The notes below the pieces were generated by a model that was not told where the DNA came from, did no database searches, and saw only the letters and a list, made by a program, of their open reading frames with translations. From Girardinichthys multiradiatus (Eukaryota; Chordata; Actinopteri; Cyprinodontiformes; Goodeidae): 64,000 nucleotides of DNA. The position numbers were made by a program, and so were the translations under genes. The stretch spans positions 9,537,740 to 9,601,739 of the forward strand of contig NC_061804.1 of NCBI RefSeq assembly GCF_021462225.1. The letters run 5' to 3'. Of the stretch, positions 21,569 to 36,500 are shown one piece after another. Every line of letters starts with the position of its first letter. Position 1 is the first letter of the stretch.

Positions 21569-24500
21569 GTCAGATGGCTAGGTCACATCATCCTTGGTCA
21601 CTGTGGTGCAGTCTGATCTCATTTATGTGCTGGTTACTTTGGAGTCCAGAACTAATTTACAGAACAATGAAAAAGTGTTATACCACATTTCAGGCAGTCC
21701 TGTAACCTGACTGGGAGAAAAAATGGCCTAAGTCCAAAGAAAATCTTTAGACTTTAAAAAGCTTGAAGAACTCAATGATCAAGATGACGTAAAAAGATTA
21801 CAAGAAAGTCTGGCTGCTTGGAACAATAATGTATATAAAAAAAAAAGAGAGATGATTCAAGACTTTTGGACAGTGCTGTTATGAAGGAAATTGTAATGTA
21901 GTTTCTTTTAGAGGGACATGGATCAGGCTTTATCAGGAAAATACAGATTTCTCTTTGAGGTTTAATACATCAGTTCAGATTAATTTTGATGTATAAAAAT
22001 GTTCTGCAGGTTCAGTGATGGATGCAGTTTTAAACCTACAGAAAACGAGTTAAAAGATTGTCACCAATTGGGCATCAAAGCATCCAAGTACATCACACAA
22101 ATTAGAATTTCCTGAAAAAGTTCAACTTTTTTTGTCACTCATTTCAGAAAATGAAACTCGTATATAATATAGATTTATTACACATGGAGTGAAAGAACTC
22201 TGGGAAAGGGTTTTCTGAAATCCAGAGAGTCATCTACCAGGAGCTTTTAGACCACTTTATGCTTCCTTCTGCTACCTGTGCGACCCTGTCTCTTTTCCAA
22301 AGGTTATAATCAGTCTGACAGCGAGAGGCAACCCACTCCTTGTGGTTTTTAGTATAATAATGGCGACTGGTAGGCTCTAGATGGACAAACTTTATCAGTT
22401 TATTATTTTACTTAGTACCCCTACACATAGACTGGCGCATATAAATAAAACTGAACTGAACAAGCTTTAAAGAAATGCTGATTTCATTTTCCAGCAGGAT
22501 TTGGTACTGGCCCACACTGCCAAAGGTACCAAAATCTGGTCCAGTGACCATGGTGGTACTGTGCTTTACTGGTCAGCAAACTGGGCTGACCAAAACCACA
22601 TAGAGAATCTATTGAATATAGTCAATAGGAAGATGAGAGACACCAGAACCAACAAAGCAGATGACCTGAAGACTGCTATCAAAGTAATCTGGGTTTCCTG
22701 AACACCACAGCAGAACTACAGGCTGATCTCCTCCATGTCACACTGTATTGATGCAGTAATTCATGCAAAAGGAGCCTCAACCAAGTATTGAGTGCATTGA
22801 AATGAAGATATTTTTCCGAAACCTGATATTTCTGTTTAAAGAATCATTTTTAGGCCTGAGCAGGAACCCTGCAAGGGCCTATTGGAATCGTAGGATTTCT
22901 TCTTTATTTCTTTCTTTTTTCTTGTTCCTTAATGCCGTCAGTGGGCGTGGCCAAATGGCTCTACAGCGCCCCCTAAAGTGAGATAAGCCAAACCGTAAGT
23001 TGTAGAGATCTGAAATTTGGCACACAGGTAGAGCTCCTCAAACCAAGAAAAAAAGTATCCTGGGGGTATGCCCTAAAACGCACAGGAAGTCGGCCATTTT
23101 GGGTCAAAGGCCAATTTTTGGCCGTTTTTCACTTTTACTCACCTTGAACTTTAACGAACTCCTCCTAGCTATCGGCTTCATATTTGGTCAATATGCACTT
23201 AAGGCATGGGGGATTAAAAGTTATCAAAATCTTTTTGATATATGAAACCGTGTGGGTGTGGCCACACCTCAAAATATGACTTATTGCATAAAAGAAGAAA
23301 TTGATATAGCTCCTACAAGGAAAGTCACAGAGACATGAAACCTGAGATTGATCTGCCTCTGGCCCTGAACAATATTCACTGATCAGATGCTGACATCGAA
23401 GCCCCGCCCCCTGAGAACAGGAAGTGTCATGTTTTCCTTTAGAGTCAATTTTGGATGTTGTTCACCTAATCAATGTGAAACTGTCCCAAGTAACAGATAA
23501 CATGATGGTCTTAGACACTCGCCAGTACTGACTGTTTAGCTGGAGGGTGTGGCTATGATGGCGTGGTGAATTCTGATGTCACGCCACGGCCATACGTTTG
23601 GCTCTAAATTACACATGCATGGTCCGATTTACTCCAAATTAAATATGGTTGATCTTTGTCAACACCTCTATTGGATTACATTGGAATTTGGATCAACAGC
23701 GCCCCCTACGACCCTTCAAAGGCTATATCTCCCTCATACATCATCAAATCCACTTGAAATGTAGTATACATCATCATTATGGATCAATGCTGAACATCTT
23801 GGTACATGCAATTTATGATGTTGTTTTACCCCGCCCACTAACAAACAAGTGAGTCCAGCTTCCATACTTCTTGCTAGACCAGAATTCTGCATGAGTGAAG
23901 ATCATGACATAACGATCACAGCGCCACCTAGAGGCGACATTTGGAACTGAACTGCGGCCTCGTTGTGGCGTGCAGCCGACGATGCCAGGCTCCCGCGGTC
24001 GCTGCACAGGCCGAGTTGCGCTGTGGTGCGAGGGCCTTCAATGCTGCTTGCAGCTTTAATTTTTAATTGATCTTGTGTATTATTCTAATTTTCTGAGACG
24101 TTGGGTTTTTGGTTTTCATTCCCTGTTAGGTATTTCATTAATTTTGAAAGACAAAATTTCATAAATTGATAAAATATGGCAAAACCTGTAAAACGATGAC
24201 CCAAATTCACTAAGATTATATTTGTTTACACTCGCTTTTTACAGCTTGACAGAGAAGAAAAATCTGCACATCTGTTTACTGACCTGTTGTCTCAACCAGC
24301 AAAATGACAGAAATTAAGACACAAACTGTAATTGTGCATTCCAGTTGCCATGACTGTCAGAAACCAAATGTGAGAGTGATTTTTATACTGAGCCTGTGCT
24401 CTGGTTTGTGGTCAGGTCAGGGAGATCTGATAATTATTGTCCTCAGTAACCAGACTAAATACTATTAGCAATACAAGCCAATGACTGTGAATTATTGGTC

Positions 24501-27500
24501 CTTGGATTTTCTGTTTGGCATTCAACGAGGGATCATAAAAGAATCCTAAAGAACATAGCTTGGACCATTAGGTCTGCAACATGTGGCTCTCTAGACGTTT
24601 CACTGCGGCACTTAATAACCTCCTAGAGAACTGAGTAAGTTTTTAAATATAAAGAGTAATTAAAAGCTGGTAGCTTAAGCAGTTTTTCCTCTGCCTTTCC
24701 ACAAAGACTGACACTGATGGGGTCAGGAATATTTCTTTTTATGAAGTAATTTTTTGTCAATAGGTTGTTGCAAACTATGTGTCATGTTGCTTTTCTGGCT
24801 CTAAACAAATGTTGTTTGTATGGACTGGAGGGAAAAATGGCTCTAAGGATTGTGAATGTTGCTGACCCTTAGTCTAGATGTATAAATATACCCATCTATA
24901 CATTTACCTATAAAACACGTAGATGTCACCAACATACAAATATGCATGAATAAAAACTCAAATCCAGTAATTGATTTAAATTAGAAAACATTTCTCCGCT
25001 TGTTGTACAATTTAACACTGTAGTAACCCTTCCAGTAACCAATGAACAGTGTTTGTGAACCTCTGATTTATTGAGATATAAACCAGCAGAAGGTTTTACT
25101 GCAACCATCAATACAGATCATGCACACTAAGCAGCCATATTGGATTTTAGGGTCCAGGTTGACAAGTAACATCAAACCTTTAAGGGACTTTTCTGTGTCA
25201 GAGTACAAGTTGAACACAATATACATGCAGAGATACCCGTTATGGATTATATATTGATTTGATCTTTTAATAGTTATTTAAATTAATCATTTTAAGCTTT
25301 TTGATCTAATCTATATACTCGTGTTTTTATGCATTCCTGTTTAGTTTTGGAGATCTCGGTAAAACTGATTCAAACAGCAGCTTAAAATGCAGTAAAACGC
25401 TTTCTGTGACTGCAGCAAGGAGCACACAGTGCTAAGTTTTTATTTTCACATATAAAACATTTTAAGGGTTTGTTTTGCTGGAGCTCTTTCCTGTCCGTAC
25501 CGGTTAATGACTCAACAGGTCCAAACAACAAGAGAAACATGTTTGTTTTCTGATGCCAACAGCTGGAAGGAGCCTCCTTTGCCCTGCTGGTTGTAGCTTT
25601 TTGTCTGACGCTGCTGTTCCTCTACTTCTGGGGACAAGCAGAGAACGACTACAACGACTTTGACTGGTAGGTGAACTTTCCTGCAACCTTAGGTGAATGT
25701 ACACTTTTCATTGTGTGCAGTAACATTACACACCCAGAGGTAGTTTACATATGGACCTGATGATGGTGAGAAGGGAATATTTGTTCAGGGCCAGATCACT
25801 TCTGGTCTGTTGCATCACTTTGACAACATCCTGCATGTTTCAGGTTATGAGCACCTGGAAATTGTCCGCTGTTGTTGCCTAAACACGGCTAGATGTTTGG
25901 TGTTTGGTAGTCAGTGATGCTTCCTGTAGTTAAAGAACCTCATGTAAACAGTTCTGTGCTTCAGGCTGATCTAAACAGGGTCAACCTTTATTTGTTAAAC
26001 GGATGTTTACGTCACAGACGGCAGTTTCCTCCTGCTGCAACACAACAGATTTACATCAAACTTTATTCTGATTTTAGTTTTGGAAAAATTGTGCCATGTT
26101 TAAATTTATGAGTGTAGTAAATAGTTTCATACTTTCTAGCTCTGTGGATCACTGACCCTTTCTTTCCTTACTTGTGGGTTTGAAGGTTTAACTTTGGTCA
26201 CTTGGGGTTCTGGTTTCCTTGGTCTGTGGTGCTGCTGGTCATCTCTGCAGGCTTCTTCACCTACGTCACCGTGCTCATGGTGAGGCACAGACCAAACTGC
26301 TTCATCCAGGTGGCTTTATAGCATCACCAGCACTGATATGTTGTGCCTAAAACTTTATAATTATTAGCTTTTTATTTAAATGTTTTACCAGATTGTAAAT
26401 AAATGTCCATCATAATATCAGGTAATATTTATTTCTGAATGCGATATTTTTTTTAACGTCTAGATGATGTTAACATTTCTTCTGAATTAAAATATTCTAA
26501 TTTGAAGTAAAAGAAAGTGATTCATTTCCAAACATGGTTCAGATTTCAAATATGTTATAACAATAAATCACTTAACTTAAATGCTGAAAGATTTAAAACA
26601 TTAGAAACTATTAAATAAAATCATGAACATTTGGGGGAAGAAAGGTTGAAAAAAAAAAATAACCTAAAATACCAACTTATACTTGACTTTTAGTTTGTTC
26701 CCAGATTCTCATGTTTTTTTATAATGTTGAGTAGACGTCACCGTTAAATAGTATAACAGTATTTACACAAAAATGTATAGCATGATCTAATTGTTTTTAT
26801 TTAAAACAGAAAAGCATAATAACCTGACATGCTATTACATGTATATGTGAAACAAATGTTATTTTACAATAAATACCTTATGTTGCACAATATTGCACTA
26901 TTCAGCTCTTCTGCTCTTTTATAAGGTAACATTGGGATAAAAACAAGCTTCTGGTCCACTGGGTTTTCTGAAGTCCACAGTCAATACAGTTATCTACCAG
27001 GAGCTTTTAGAGCACTTCATGCTTCCTTCGGCTGACCAGCTTTATGGAGATGCCGATTTCATTTTCCAGCAGTACTTGGTACCAGCCCACGCTGCCAAAA
27101 AGTACCAAAAGCTGGTCCATTGACCATAGTGTTACTGTGCATAATTGGTCAGCAAACTGACCTGACCAGAACCCCATATAGAATCTATGGAGTTCTGTCA
27201 AGAGGAAGATGAGATAAACCAACAATGAAGATGACCTGAAGGCCACTATCAAAGCAACCTGAGCTTCCTGAACACCTCAGCAGAACCACAGGCTGATCTC
27301 CTCCATGTCATCCTGCATTGATGCAGCAATTCATGCAAAAGGAGCCCCAACCAAGTACTAAGTGCAGATACTAGACAGGACATGAACAAACTGTTCAGTG
27401 GGTCCACATTACTGTATTGAACGTCATTTTTATTGATCTGATTTGATACTTAACTTTTGAAACAGAATTGTGTTTTTTTATTATCTGTAAGCGAGAATAA

Positions 27501-30500
27501 TAAAATTCGATAAACATTTGAAATACATCGGTATACTGTTCAGTAGACCAACAGTTCTGCATAAAAAAAAAAAATGAAAAAAACTTTTCTGGTGGATGTA
27601 ATACTTTTGCTTTTTGAAAAACAGAATTTTTGGTTTTAATTAGCTGCAAACTACAATAATAAAAATTTAAATGTATCACTGTGTGATGAATCTATTCGAG
27701 TTCCACTTTTTAAATTGAATTACTGAAATAGATCAACTTTTAAATCAATATTCCAAAAGGTAAATGTAGCTAAAGCGTTGGTGTCATTTGCTGAAGTTTG
27801 AAAATCCAATTTACATTATTGTTTTCATGCAAAGCCGACAAAAAACAACAACTTTACAGAAAAATAGCTCAACCTTTCAGCATTTCATACAAACATTAAC
27901 AGTGACAAATACAAGTTTCACTGTGAAATGAATGTGAAACTCAATTCTTCACAATGATGCATTAAAGTGCAGAAAATGCTGAGTCACAACGACACCTACA
28001 GAAATATCCCAGTGCCAAAGTGTAAATGAGGAAAGGAACATATCAGCTTTAAACGGCACAGTTTGATGTGCAAAGTTCACCACTGTGTTGGACTCTTGGC
28101 CTTTTAAAACAATATTACTGTTACAAAACCAGCAGAAAGTTCACCTGTTTATAATGGTTTATATGCAAGTATACTTCATATTAAACTACTTCAGATAAAA
28201 ACGGACTGAAGTCTGTTTTATTATAAGAGGCACTGGTTGAAGCCAACAGGATTTTAAATAAAACTGATTTCCTCTGATTCTTTCTCCTGTGAAGTTTTTT
28301 CTTTTACTTCACTCACTCTGCCCCTAATCAGACACCTTTGATTCTAAATTTATATGACTGAAAGAAGGTGAAACATATGGTTGCTTTTACAAGACAAACT
28401 CTAAGCAGGCTGTCTTCTCACCAATGCTTCACAATAAAAGCTAGATTTGTTTCAACTTAAGCTTTTGGAAAATAACCAGTTTTTGTACTTTTATTCTTAG
28501 TTGAAGTATCGGCAGAAGGTTCCTGGGCCAGATTGTTTGGTCAGTGCCCTGACATACAGTGGCTGGTAAAAGTATTCATACAGGTCAGGAAAATTGTTGC
28601 AGAGAAGATTCAGTCAGCTGCGTAACAGACCTGCTGCTCTTAGCTTCCCAGCTGTAGTTTTACCTTAATGAGACTGATGGGTGGGGCTACTTTAGCTTCC
28701 ACCCCACATCTTTTTGTTCATGGGAACATTTTTAAATGGCAGCAAAAGAGCTTTTTGACATTTTAGAATCAGCAGAGCTTCTCTTCCCGTTTCCTACACG
28801 CGCAGATTCTTAACCTCCCAAGAATGATGAGGCTCCTTCGAGGTCAATTGATTGCAGAGGTCTGGAAAGATGCAACGCTTTAAAGAAATTTGGTCTAAAG
28901 TACAGTTCTGGATAAAAAAAAAACACATGGTTAACTGTAGCTTCAGGTTTAACAAGCTGCTGTTTGCTTTTTCTCCGCAGCTCCTGGCTGTGTGTTTACT
29001 GTCTGAAGGCCAGAAGCTTCATTTACACTGGAGCCACAAGGTAACTGCACTATCTTCTGTGAAATAGAGCTTAAACCTGTATTTCATCCATCAGTTTATT
29101 ATACATTCTTTATTTGAGGTTATTATACATTACACTATCTTTAACTTAAATCTGAGTCCGAATGTGAAAGCAAATGTTTTACAACTTCCTCACGAGTAGG
29201 AGGATACGTAGCAGCCAGATGTTGCTAGCAAAATTAAATTAAATTCAAAAGTGTTTGCATCTTATAAATTAAGCATCAGTTTGATGCTATGGAGCAGAGA
29301 GGGATGTGTCTTAAAGCAATGCCAAGATGCAAACACATCAGCAATGACCGTAGAGAAACAACTGTTGCTGCTCTTGGTTGTCGAAGGGTCATAGAGCTAT
29401 TTCCGAAACTCTGAAGTCCACCATTATACAGAGAGACGGAAATATTCCCACATAGGAAACCTGTAAAGTCCCAGGAAAAAGATGCCCGAGCAAATTCACT
29501 TTGAGACCAGAGCGTGCCATATTCGGAGAAATAAAAAAAAAAAATATCCAGAAGCTCCATCTTGATCTCTACAGTCCTCAGTTAGCATGTTGAATTTCCT
29601 GAGAGGACAGTTTGATAAAGACTGAACAGTTACGGCTTGGTTGGAAGGGTTGTAGGAGAAAGGCTCTTTCCCCTTAAGAGCTTGGCAGCAGCACTTAGGC
29701 AGCATGACGTCTGGAACAATGTCCATCGAACAGTTCATACCAAATCAGATGGTTGTGGTCCTCAGCACAGAGTTTTGAGGAAAACCAAACAGACACCTCA
29801 TAACTTTCAAGCACGGTGATGGAAGGGTGATGATACGGGCTCCCCGCTGGCAGTTTTTGAAAAACGATACATCAAAAAACATCAAACTATTCTAGATTCT
29901 AGTACAGGTCATCTGTAGCTAACATCTTTAGATCTACAACAGGGCAGCTGAGAAATGCAGGCCAAAGTCCTGCAGACCTTCAGCTGGTGGGACCTTTTTA
30001 ATAGGACTTTTTCTTCTTTCAAAAATGCTTAAGCTTTCCTTTTCAGTTTTTGTTAAATACATGAGATGCTGTGATACATCATGTGAATGTTCATCTAAGA
30101 TTGTATTAACTTCAGTTTAAGATTAGCATCAGTGCATATTTTGTCTTTCTAAACCAGGGGTCTTTAACCTGCAGCTCCGGGGCCACGTGTGGCTCTGCAT
30201 GCCCCCAACAGGGGACTTTTTAAGTTAGGCCAAGAATGTTAGAGACCTGAGAAATGTTTTTAAATGTAATGGTAAAAAATGTCTAGTTCTGGGATTTTCT
30301 GTGAAAACGAGGTGTTCTTTTTTGTTTAGTTCTGTTTTGTCATTAGGCTGCAAACCACTAAGAATGATGTTCGTTCTTCATTTTCCATAAATTTGGAACA
30401 TTTCATTGAAGAAAATGGTTTTGTTGTCTTTTTGTAGAAAGTAGATTTTTTTTGTTTTTTCTAAAACCTAAAATTAGGTATACATTTGTCACTTTACTAT

Positions 30501-33500
30501 AAAACATAAACATTTCATACAGTCGGTGTTCATAAAAATTCATAAGTTTGCTGATAAAGGTTGTCGGTTTTACGGCTCTAGACAAATTTTAGGAACGCCG
30601 GACGAAGGTGGAGACATTGGTGGCCTGATCCCCGGATGCTTAGGCTGGCTCTAGGGACGTGGAATGCCACCTCGCTGGGGGGGGAAAGGAGCCTGAGCTT
30701 GTGCGGGAGGTCGAGAGATATCGACTAGAAATAGTCAGGCTCGCCTCCACGAACAGCGTGGGCTCTGGAACCCATCTCCTTGAGAGGGGCTGGACTCTCT
30801 TCTACTCTGGAGTGGCCCATGGGGAGAGGCGGCGGGCTGGGGTGGGTTTGCTTGTTGCCCCTCAGCTCAGCCGTCTCGTGTTGTGGTTTACCCCGGTGGA
30901 TGAGAGGGTCGCATCCCTGCGCCTTTGGGTTGGGGACAGGTCTCTGACTGTCGGTTTGGCCTACGGGCCGAGTGGTAGTGCGGAGTACCCGGCCTTCTTG
31001 GCGTCCCTGTCAGGGGTGCTGGATAGTGCCCCTCCTGGGGACTCCATTATTCTGCTGGGGGACTTCAACGCCCACGTGGGAAATGACAGTGACACCTGGA
31101 GAGGCGTGATCGGGAGGAATGGCCTCCCCGATCTGAATCCGAGCGGTGTTTTGTTACTGGACTTCTGTGCTAGTCACGGATTGTCCATAATTAACACCAT
31201 GTTCAAGCTTAAGGGTGTTCATCAGTGCACTTGGTACCAGGACACCTTGGGCAGGAGGTCGATGATGGACTTTGTTGTGTTGTCTTCAGACCTTCGACCG
31301 CATGTTTTGGACACTTGGGTGAAGCAAGGGACTGAGCTGTCCACTGATCACCACCTGGTTGTGAGTTGGATCCGCTGGAAGAGGACAAAGCCTGGGAACA
31401 TCTGGCGGAGCCCTTGGCCAGGGATGTATTCAACTCCCACCTCCGGGAGAGCTTTGACCAGATTCCGGGGGATGTTGGAAAGACAGATTCCGAGTGGACC
31501 ATGTTCTCTGCATCTATTGTCGGTGCTGCTGCCCGTAGCTGCGGCCGTAAGGTTTGCGGTGCCTGTCGTGGCGGCAATCCCCGTTCCCGGTGGTGGACAC
31601 CGACAGTAAGGGACGCTGTCAAGCTGAAGGAGTCCTATCAGCTGTGGTTGGCTTGTGGGACTCCTGAGGTGGGTGACGGATACCGTGAGGCCAAGCATGC
31701 CGTGGCCCGTGGCAGAGGCAAAAACTCGGGCCTGGGAGGAGTTCGGTGAGGCCATGGAGAAGGACTACTGGTTGGCCTCAAAGCGACTCTGGCAAACCGT
31801 CCGCCGCCTCAGGAGGGGGAAGCAGTGCTTCGCCAACACTGTTTACAGTGGGGGTTGGGAGCTGCTGACCTCGACTGGGGACATTGTCGGGCGGTGGAAG
31901 GAGTACTTAGAGGATCTCCTCAATCCTGCCATCATGCATTCCCTGGTGGAATCAGAGGCTGGGGACTCTGGGTTGGACTCTTTCATTACCCAGGCTGAAG
32001 TCACCGAGGTGGTTAAAAAGCTCCGTGGTGGCAGGGCGTCGGGGGTAGATGAGATCCGCCCTGAGTACCTCAAGTCTCTGGATGTTGTGGGGCTGTCATG
32101 GTTGACACGCCTCTTCAACATTGCGTGGCGGTTGGGGACAGTGCCTCTGGACTGGCAGACTGGGGTGGTGGTCCCCCTTCATAAGAAGGGTGACCGGAGG
32201 GTGTGTTCCAACTACAGTGGGATCACACTCCTCAGCCTCCCTGGTAAGGCCTACGGCAGGGTATTGGAGAGGAGAATCTGGCCGATAGTCGAACCTCAGC
32301 CTCAGGAGGACCAGTGTGGTTTTCGTCCCGGCTGTGGAACACTGGACCAGCTCTATACCCTCTACAGGGTACTCGAGGGTTCATGGGAGTTTGCCCAACC
32401 GGTCTACATGCGTTTTGTGGACCTGGAGAAAGCATTCGACTGTGTCCCTCGTGATGCCCTGTGGGGGGTGCTCCAGGAGTATGGAGTTGGAGGCCCTTTA
32501 GTAGGGGCCATCCGGTCTCTGTACAAGCGGAGCAGGAGTTTGGTTCACATTGCCGGCACTAAGTCAGACCTGTTCCCGGTGCATGTTGGACTCCGGCAGG
32601 GCTGGCCTTTGTCACGGGCCCTGTTCATAACTTTTATGGACAGGATTTCTAGGCCCAGCCAAGGGCCGGAGGGGGTCTGGTTTGGGGACCAGAGGATTTC
32701 GTCTCTTCTTTTTGCAGATGACGTGGTCCTGCTGGCCCCCTCTAGCGAAGACCTACAGCATGCGCTGGGGCGGTTCGCAGCCGAGTGTGAAGCAGCTGGG
32801 ATGAAGATCAGCTCCTCCAAGTCCGAGGCCATGGTTCTCGACCGGAAAAGTGTGGCTTGTCCTCTTCAGGTTGGAGGGGAGTTCCTGTCTCAAGTGGAGG
32901 AGTTTAAGTATCTAGGGGTCTTGTTCACGAGTGAGGGAAGAATGGAGCAGGAAATCGACAGATGGATCGGTGCGGCTGCCGCAGTAATGGGGGCGCTGTG
33001 CCGGTCCGTTGTGGTGAAGAGAGAGCTGAGCCGAAAAGCGAGGCTCTCGATTTACCGGTTGGCCTATGTTCCTACCCTCACCTATGGCCATGAACTTTGG
33101 GTCATGACCGAAAGAACGAGATCCCGGATACAAGCGGTTGAAATGAGCTTCCTCCGTAGGGTGGCCGGGCACTCCCTTTGAGATGGGGTGAGGAGCTCGG
33201 CCATTCGGGAGGGCCTCAGAGTAGAGCCGCTGCTCCTCCACATCTAGAGGAGCCAGCTGAGGTGGCTCGGGCATCTCTGCTGGATGCCTCCTGGATGCCT
33301 TCCTCGGGAGGTGTTCCAGGCACGTCCCACCGGGAGGAGTCCCATGGGACGGCCCAGGACACGCTGGAGGAACTATGTCTCTCGGCTGGCCTGGGAATGC
33401 CTTGGGCTCCCCCCGGAGGAGCTGGAGGAAGTGTCTGGGTGTCTCTGCTGAGTCTGCTGCCCCCGCGACCCGGTCCCGGATAAGCAGAAGACGACGAGTA

Positions 33501-36500
33501 GGAGTACGAGGGCAAAAATAGCTAATTCGAAGGTCAAGGTTGCTGATCCCTATTCTAAACTCTTCTTCTGCTTTGTGAAACAGAAAATATTGCAGCTAGC
33601 AAGTTGTATGTAAAACATCACATATAAAGATGCGTTTCCCCACATGTTTGTGGTCAGGTCGGGATCCTGATCAGCCTGGTATTCTCCATCGGAGCCACTG
33701 CTGTCTTGTCTGACCTGTGGGGAGAAGAATGGACGACGCTGCTGCTTTCCTTCCAGGTGACCACCATCCTCTCTCCTCTAGCAGCTCTGTCTTTATCATT
33801 GTGATTTCTACCACTGATGGGGGGGAATGTTTTCTAACCTGACCAGGTGACTGCACCATATTTGCACCTTGGTGGTGTTTTGCTGATGACATCACTGGCC
33901 TGGCCCATTGCTCTGCACATCTTTCGCATGAAGAGTTGCGGTGAGTTGTCCAGTTTCTATTGCACACACAAAACATGTGGTTGCCTCATATTTACATGTC
34001 TCCTATTAAGCACCTTTTGCTATCTGATTATTAATTGATTAATCAAAAAGATAATCGACAGATTAATAGATTCACAAAATAATTGTTAGTTGCAGCCCTA
34101 GACTTGATTCCTTATCCCATCTCTAGAATTGCACTGCTAAAGGTGGCAGCATATATGTATCTTTGATTCCAATTTATATTTTTTAAGAACTTTCTCTTGT
34201 TGTGGATAAAAATAGAATACATTTTTACTATGGACATTTGTTATGATGTATAACCATAGCATAGGTGTTTTTTGTTGTTGTTTTTTTTAAACCGGGAGCA
34301 GCTGATTAATATCTCAAAAGCTCAAATAATACTCCAACTACAACCCCAAATCCCTGATGAGTTGAAAAGGTAGGCACCATGAATGCAGAGCAGGAGCAAA
34401 GGGAGAGAGAAGGAGGAAGTTCAAACCATCTCTCCCGTCTATTATGATGGACAATGTGAGATCGTTGGGGAAACAAATTGAATGAACTCTACAAAGCCCT
34501 ACAAAGGACCCAGCCAGAGTACCGGGAATGCAGTATTATGTGTTTCACTGAGACATGGCTGCAGGATCATATCCCTGACCCCAGTGGCTCTCTGCCAGGC
34601 TTTCTGACCATACTAGCAGACAGAGATTTAAAGAGGAGCAGCAAACGCAAAGAAGGTGGACTGGCAGTACTTGTGAACAATAGATGATGTCATCCAAGAC
34701 ATGTTACTGTGAAGTGCCATCTCTGCAGTCCAGATATTCAACTGTTAGCAGCAAGTTTTCATCCGTATTATTTACCCAGAGTTCACCAGTGTTATTTTGG
34801 CAACGGCTTACGTTCCACCTTTAGCTGTTGCCGACACTGCATGCGATGCCATCAGCTCAGTTGTTGCCAAGCTACAGACACAACACCCCAATGCTTTTGT
34901 GGAAATTTCTGGTGACTTTAACCACGCTTCACTCTCTGCTACACTTCCAACGTTTCAACAGTTTGTCAGCTGCTCTACCAGAGAAAACAAAACGTTGGAT
35001 TTGTTTTATGCAAATGTCAATGACTCATACATCTCTACAGCAAGACCTCCTCTAGGCAAATCAGATCACAATCTTGTTTTTCTCTGCTCGAAATATAAGC
35101 CCTTTGTTCAGAGGCAACCTGTAATAAAGAGGACTGTGAGAAAATGGTCACAGAAGCTGAAGAAGCCCTGCGAGGTTGTTTTGAGGCTACAGACTGGGGC
35201 GCACTGTGCCAGCCACATGGAGAGGACATCAATGCCATGACTGAGTGTGTAACCGACTATATAAACCAGAACGGTAAGATGCTTCCCCAGTAACAAACTC
35301 TAGATCACAAGTGTCTAACCAGGTAGTCAGCAGCACAGGAGCACCACAGGGGACTGTGCTCTCACCATTTCACTGTGTACACCTCAGACTTCCAGTACAA
35401 GACAGACTCCTGTCATCTGCAGAAATACTCGGATGACTCTGCAGTTGTAGGGTAGATCAGAGATGGACAAGGAGCTGGTGAACCGCTTTGTAGCATGGTG
35501 TAGAAACAATCCTCTCATCTTGAATGTGAATAAAAAAAAGGAGATGATTGTAGATTTTATGAGAAACAGGGATGGGTCAAATACTATTTCCATCATGTGA
35601 GGAAAAAGTGGAGGTGGAGGAGTATAAATACCTTGGAGTTCACCTGGACAACAGACTGGAGTGGAGATGCAACTGTGAAACCATCTACAAGAAGGGACAG
35701 AGCAGAAGCTTAGGTCCTTTGTTGTTTGCAGCAAGATGCTGCATATCTTCTATAACTCTGTTGTGGAAAGTGTGATCTCTTCAGCCATCATCTGTTGGGG
35801 TAACAGCATCAGAGCCAGGGACTTAAAAAGCTCAACAAGCTCATAAAGGCTGGGTGTGTTCTGGAGACTCCTCTGGATATCATTGTGAAAAGACGAAGAA
35901 CATTATGGAGAACCCTGAGCATCCTCTTCATCAGACTGTCCTACAACAGCAGAGTGTCTTCAGTCAGAGGCTTCTTCAGATCTGCTGTAAGACGGAGCAC
36001 TACAGGAGATCCTTCCTGCCCACAGCCATCAGCATCTACAACGGCCCTTTGAAGAAACCTGCAGAACATGAGCTACATTTAATTTCCCTTTGGGATGAAT
36101 AAAGTATTTTTTATTTTGAATTGTCTAAATATTGTCCTTTTTATTTCTACCTCGTGTCCCACCTTTCTCCCTCCCTCACATATGCCCTTTGTTGTGTCCA
36201 TCCTTCTACCTTTGCTTCTTCCTTCCATTATATCCTCCCTCTCTTGTTTCCTATCAACACTTTTTTTTGGCTGTTCTTTCCTTGTTTTTCCTTTTTCCCT
36301 TTCTGTCCTCCCTCCCCTGTGTCCTACCACCTTACCTTCTGTCCTAACTCCCCTGTGTCCTTCCTCCTTACTTTCTGTTTTTCCTTCCATCCAGTTTTTG
36401 GTTCCATATTTAAAGCGTGTCCGCTGTAGAAATATCTACCATGAATTAATAGTAAATGTTTATTGGTGTAAACAGACAGACATGTGGCCTAACTTATGGC

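Larger units (their letters stand above)
30590..33500 (+). mobile_element. Rex3 (RTE clade) LINE, near full length
   Basis: Contains an endonuclease region, a reverse transcriptase region and a 3' end reading 'cgcgacccggtcccggataa'. The sites 'tggcagactggggtggtggt' (32153-32172) and 'cagggctggcctttgtcacg' (32597-32616) agree with the conserved Rex3 RT sequence as I recall it. It interrupts a hAT-like MITE in gdpd4 intron 4, on the sense strand of the host gene. Confidence 0.88.
30155..33552. mobile_element. hAT-like MITE split by Rex3, 8-bp target duplication
   Basis: The left end 'caggggtctttaacctgcag' and the right end 'aaggttgctgatcccta' are inverted repeats. They are flanked by the exact 8-base direct repeat TTCTAAAC at 30147-30154 and 33553-33560. 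Eight-base duplications are typical of hAT. A Rex3 LINE occupies about 30590-33500. Confidence 0.8.

Noticed and set aside
31209..31755. Minus-strand ORFs over Rex3
   Set aside because: Antisense shadows of a GC-rich coding LINE.
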